This document shows positions 5,455 through 5,946 of a stretch of 5,946 bases of DNA, one piece after another (within the stretch, counting starts at the first letter, position 1; each line of letters begins with the position of its first letter). The notes under the pieces are model-generated. The model had not been told where the DNA came from, did no database searches, and was given only the letters and a program-made list of their open reading frames with translations. A program made the position numbers and the translations under genes. The DNA comes from an uncultured Actinomycetes bacterium. Its GTDB lineage: Bacteria > Actinomycetota > Actinomycetes > Mycobacteriales > Mycobacteriaceae. Where the stretch lies: contig CAIWCQ010000312.1 in NCBI GenBank assembly GCA_903911165.1, forward strand, positions 1 to 5,946, given 5' to 3'.

Positions 5455-5946
5455 ATGGCGGGTGTGGCCGGCAGCAATCGTCAGCGCAGCAAAATCGCGC
5501 CGTACTTGATGATCCTGCCTGCGATGGCGTACCTCGCGGTGTTCTACGTGGTGCCGTTTGTTTCGCTGTTGCGGACGTCGCTGTCGACGATGGGCGGCTC
5601 GGTATATCTGCCCAAGCTCACCTTCGCCTGGCACTTCAGCAATTACGGTCAGGCGCTCAGCGAATACCGGGACCAGATCCTGCGGTCATTCGGCTACGCC
5701 CTCGCGGCCACGGTGCTGTGTCTGTTGCTGGCCTTCCCACTGGCCTATGTGATCGCGTTCAAGGCCGGCCGGTACAAGAATCTCATTCTCGGACTGGTGA
5801 TCCTGCCGTTCTTCGTGACGTTCCTTATCCGCACCATCGCCTGGAAAACGATTCTGGCCGATCAGGGCTGGCTGGTCAGCGCACTGGGTTCGGTAGGGCT
5901 GTTACCGAGCGAAGGCCGACTGCTCTCAACGAGTTGGGCGGTAATC
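5455..5946 (+). CDS. potB: PotB-like ABC permease, 5' part only (cut by window edge)
   Basis: Membrane permease subunit of the same importer. Only the first 164 residues are visible; the frame is open to the last base. After a short basic cytoplasmic N-terminus (SNRQRSK), a first membrane segment spans about residues 15-38 (with PYLMILPAMAYLAVFYVVPF). An extracytoplasmic loop with a WHFSNYGQAL segment follows. Further membrane segments lie at about 78-100 and 108-128 (LILGLVILPFFVTFLIRTIAW). This order, including the FSNY element and the LPFF..FLIRT.AW segment, is characteristic of PotB/PotC-type permeases of the binding-protein-dependent family. The EAA coupling loop should lie beyond the edge. 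ATG at 5455 is 3 bp after the binding-protein stop, so translation is probably coupled; its Shine-Dalgarno is weak. GTG at 5464 is a less likely start. Confidence 0.88.
   Translation, partial: MAGVAGSNRQRSKIAPYLMILPAMAYLAVFYVVPFVSLLRTSLSTMGGSVYLPKLTFAWHFSNYGQALSEYRDQILRSFGYALAATVLCLLLAFPLAYVIAFKAGRYKNLILGLVILPFFVTFLIRTIAWKTILADQGWLVSALGSVGLLPSEGRLLSTSWAVI

Overview
This window looks like part of the chromosome of a mycobacterium or a close relative (Mycobacterium, Mycolicibacterium, Nocardia or Rhodococcus type). The DNA is GC-rich, non-ATG starts are common, and two genes on the minus strand encode the paired YrbEA/YrbEB permeases that in these bacteria belong to Mce lipid importers. No RNA gene, CRISPR array, transposase or phage gene was recognised. 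The species cannot be fixed from the sequence alone.

Layout. Positions 1-239 hold no convincing gene. This stretch has a strongly G-rich plus strand, seven closely spaced G-runs and a degenerate direct duplication. Positions 240-1097 (yrbEB-like) and 1102-1911 (yrbEA-like) form a minus-strand operon 4 bp apart. Positions 1912-2152 are a divergent intergenic region with an AT-rich block of inverted and direct repeats, followed by six tandem GC-rich units of 12-15 bp. From 2153 everything reads on the plus strand: a short-chain dehydrogenase/reductase (SDR), then a PotA-like ABC ATPase, a PotD-like Tat/lipoprotein substrate-binding protein, and the first 164 residues of a PotB-like permease that runs off the right edge.

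How the genes work together. YrbEA and YrbEB should form the membrane permease of an Mce-type lipid importer. The mce genes that normally follow directly are not present in the 239 bp visible here. The ATPase, binding protein and permease form a spermidine/putrescine-type (PotABCD) importer that lacks only its second permease, expected beyond 5946. The SDR is a classical NAD(P)-dependent oxidoreductase of unknown substrate and may be co-transcribed with the importer, as only 80 bp separate it from the ATPase.

Most notable points: the yrbE pair without adjacent mce genes; the G-run and duplication region behind it; the tandem repeat between the divergent operons; and a probable CTG start for the ATPase, supported by an ideal Shine-Dalgarno sequence and by the need to keep the first beta strand. 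No wholly new system is claimed.
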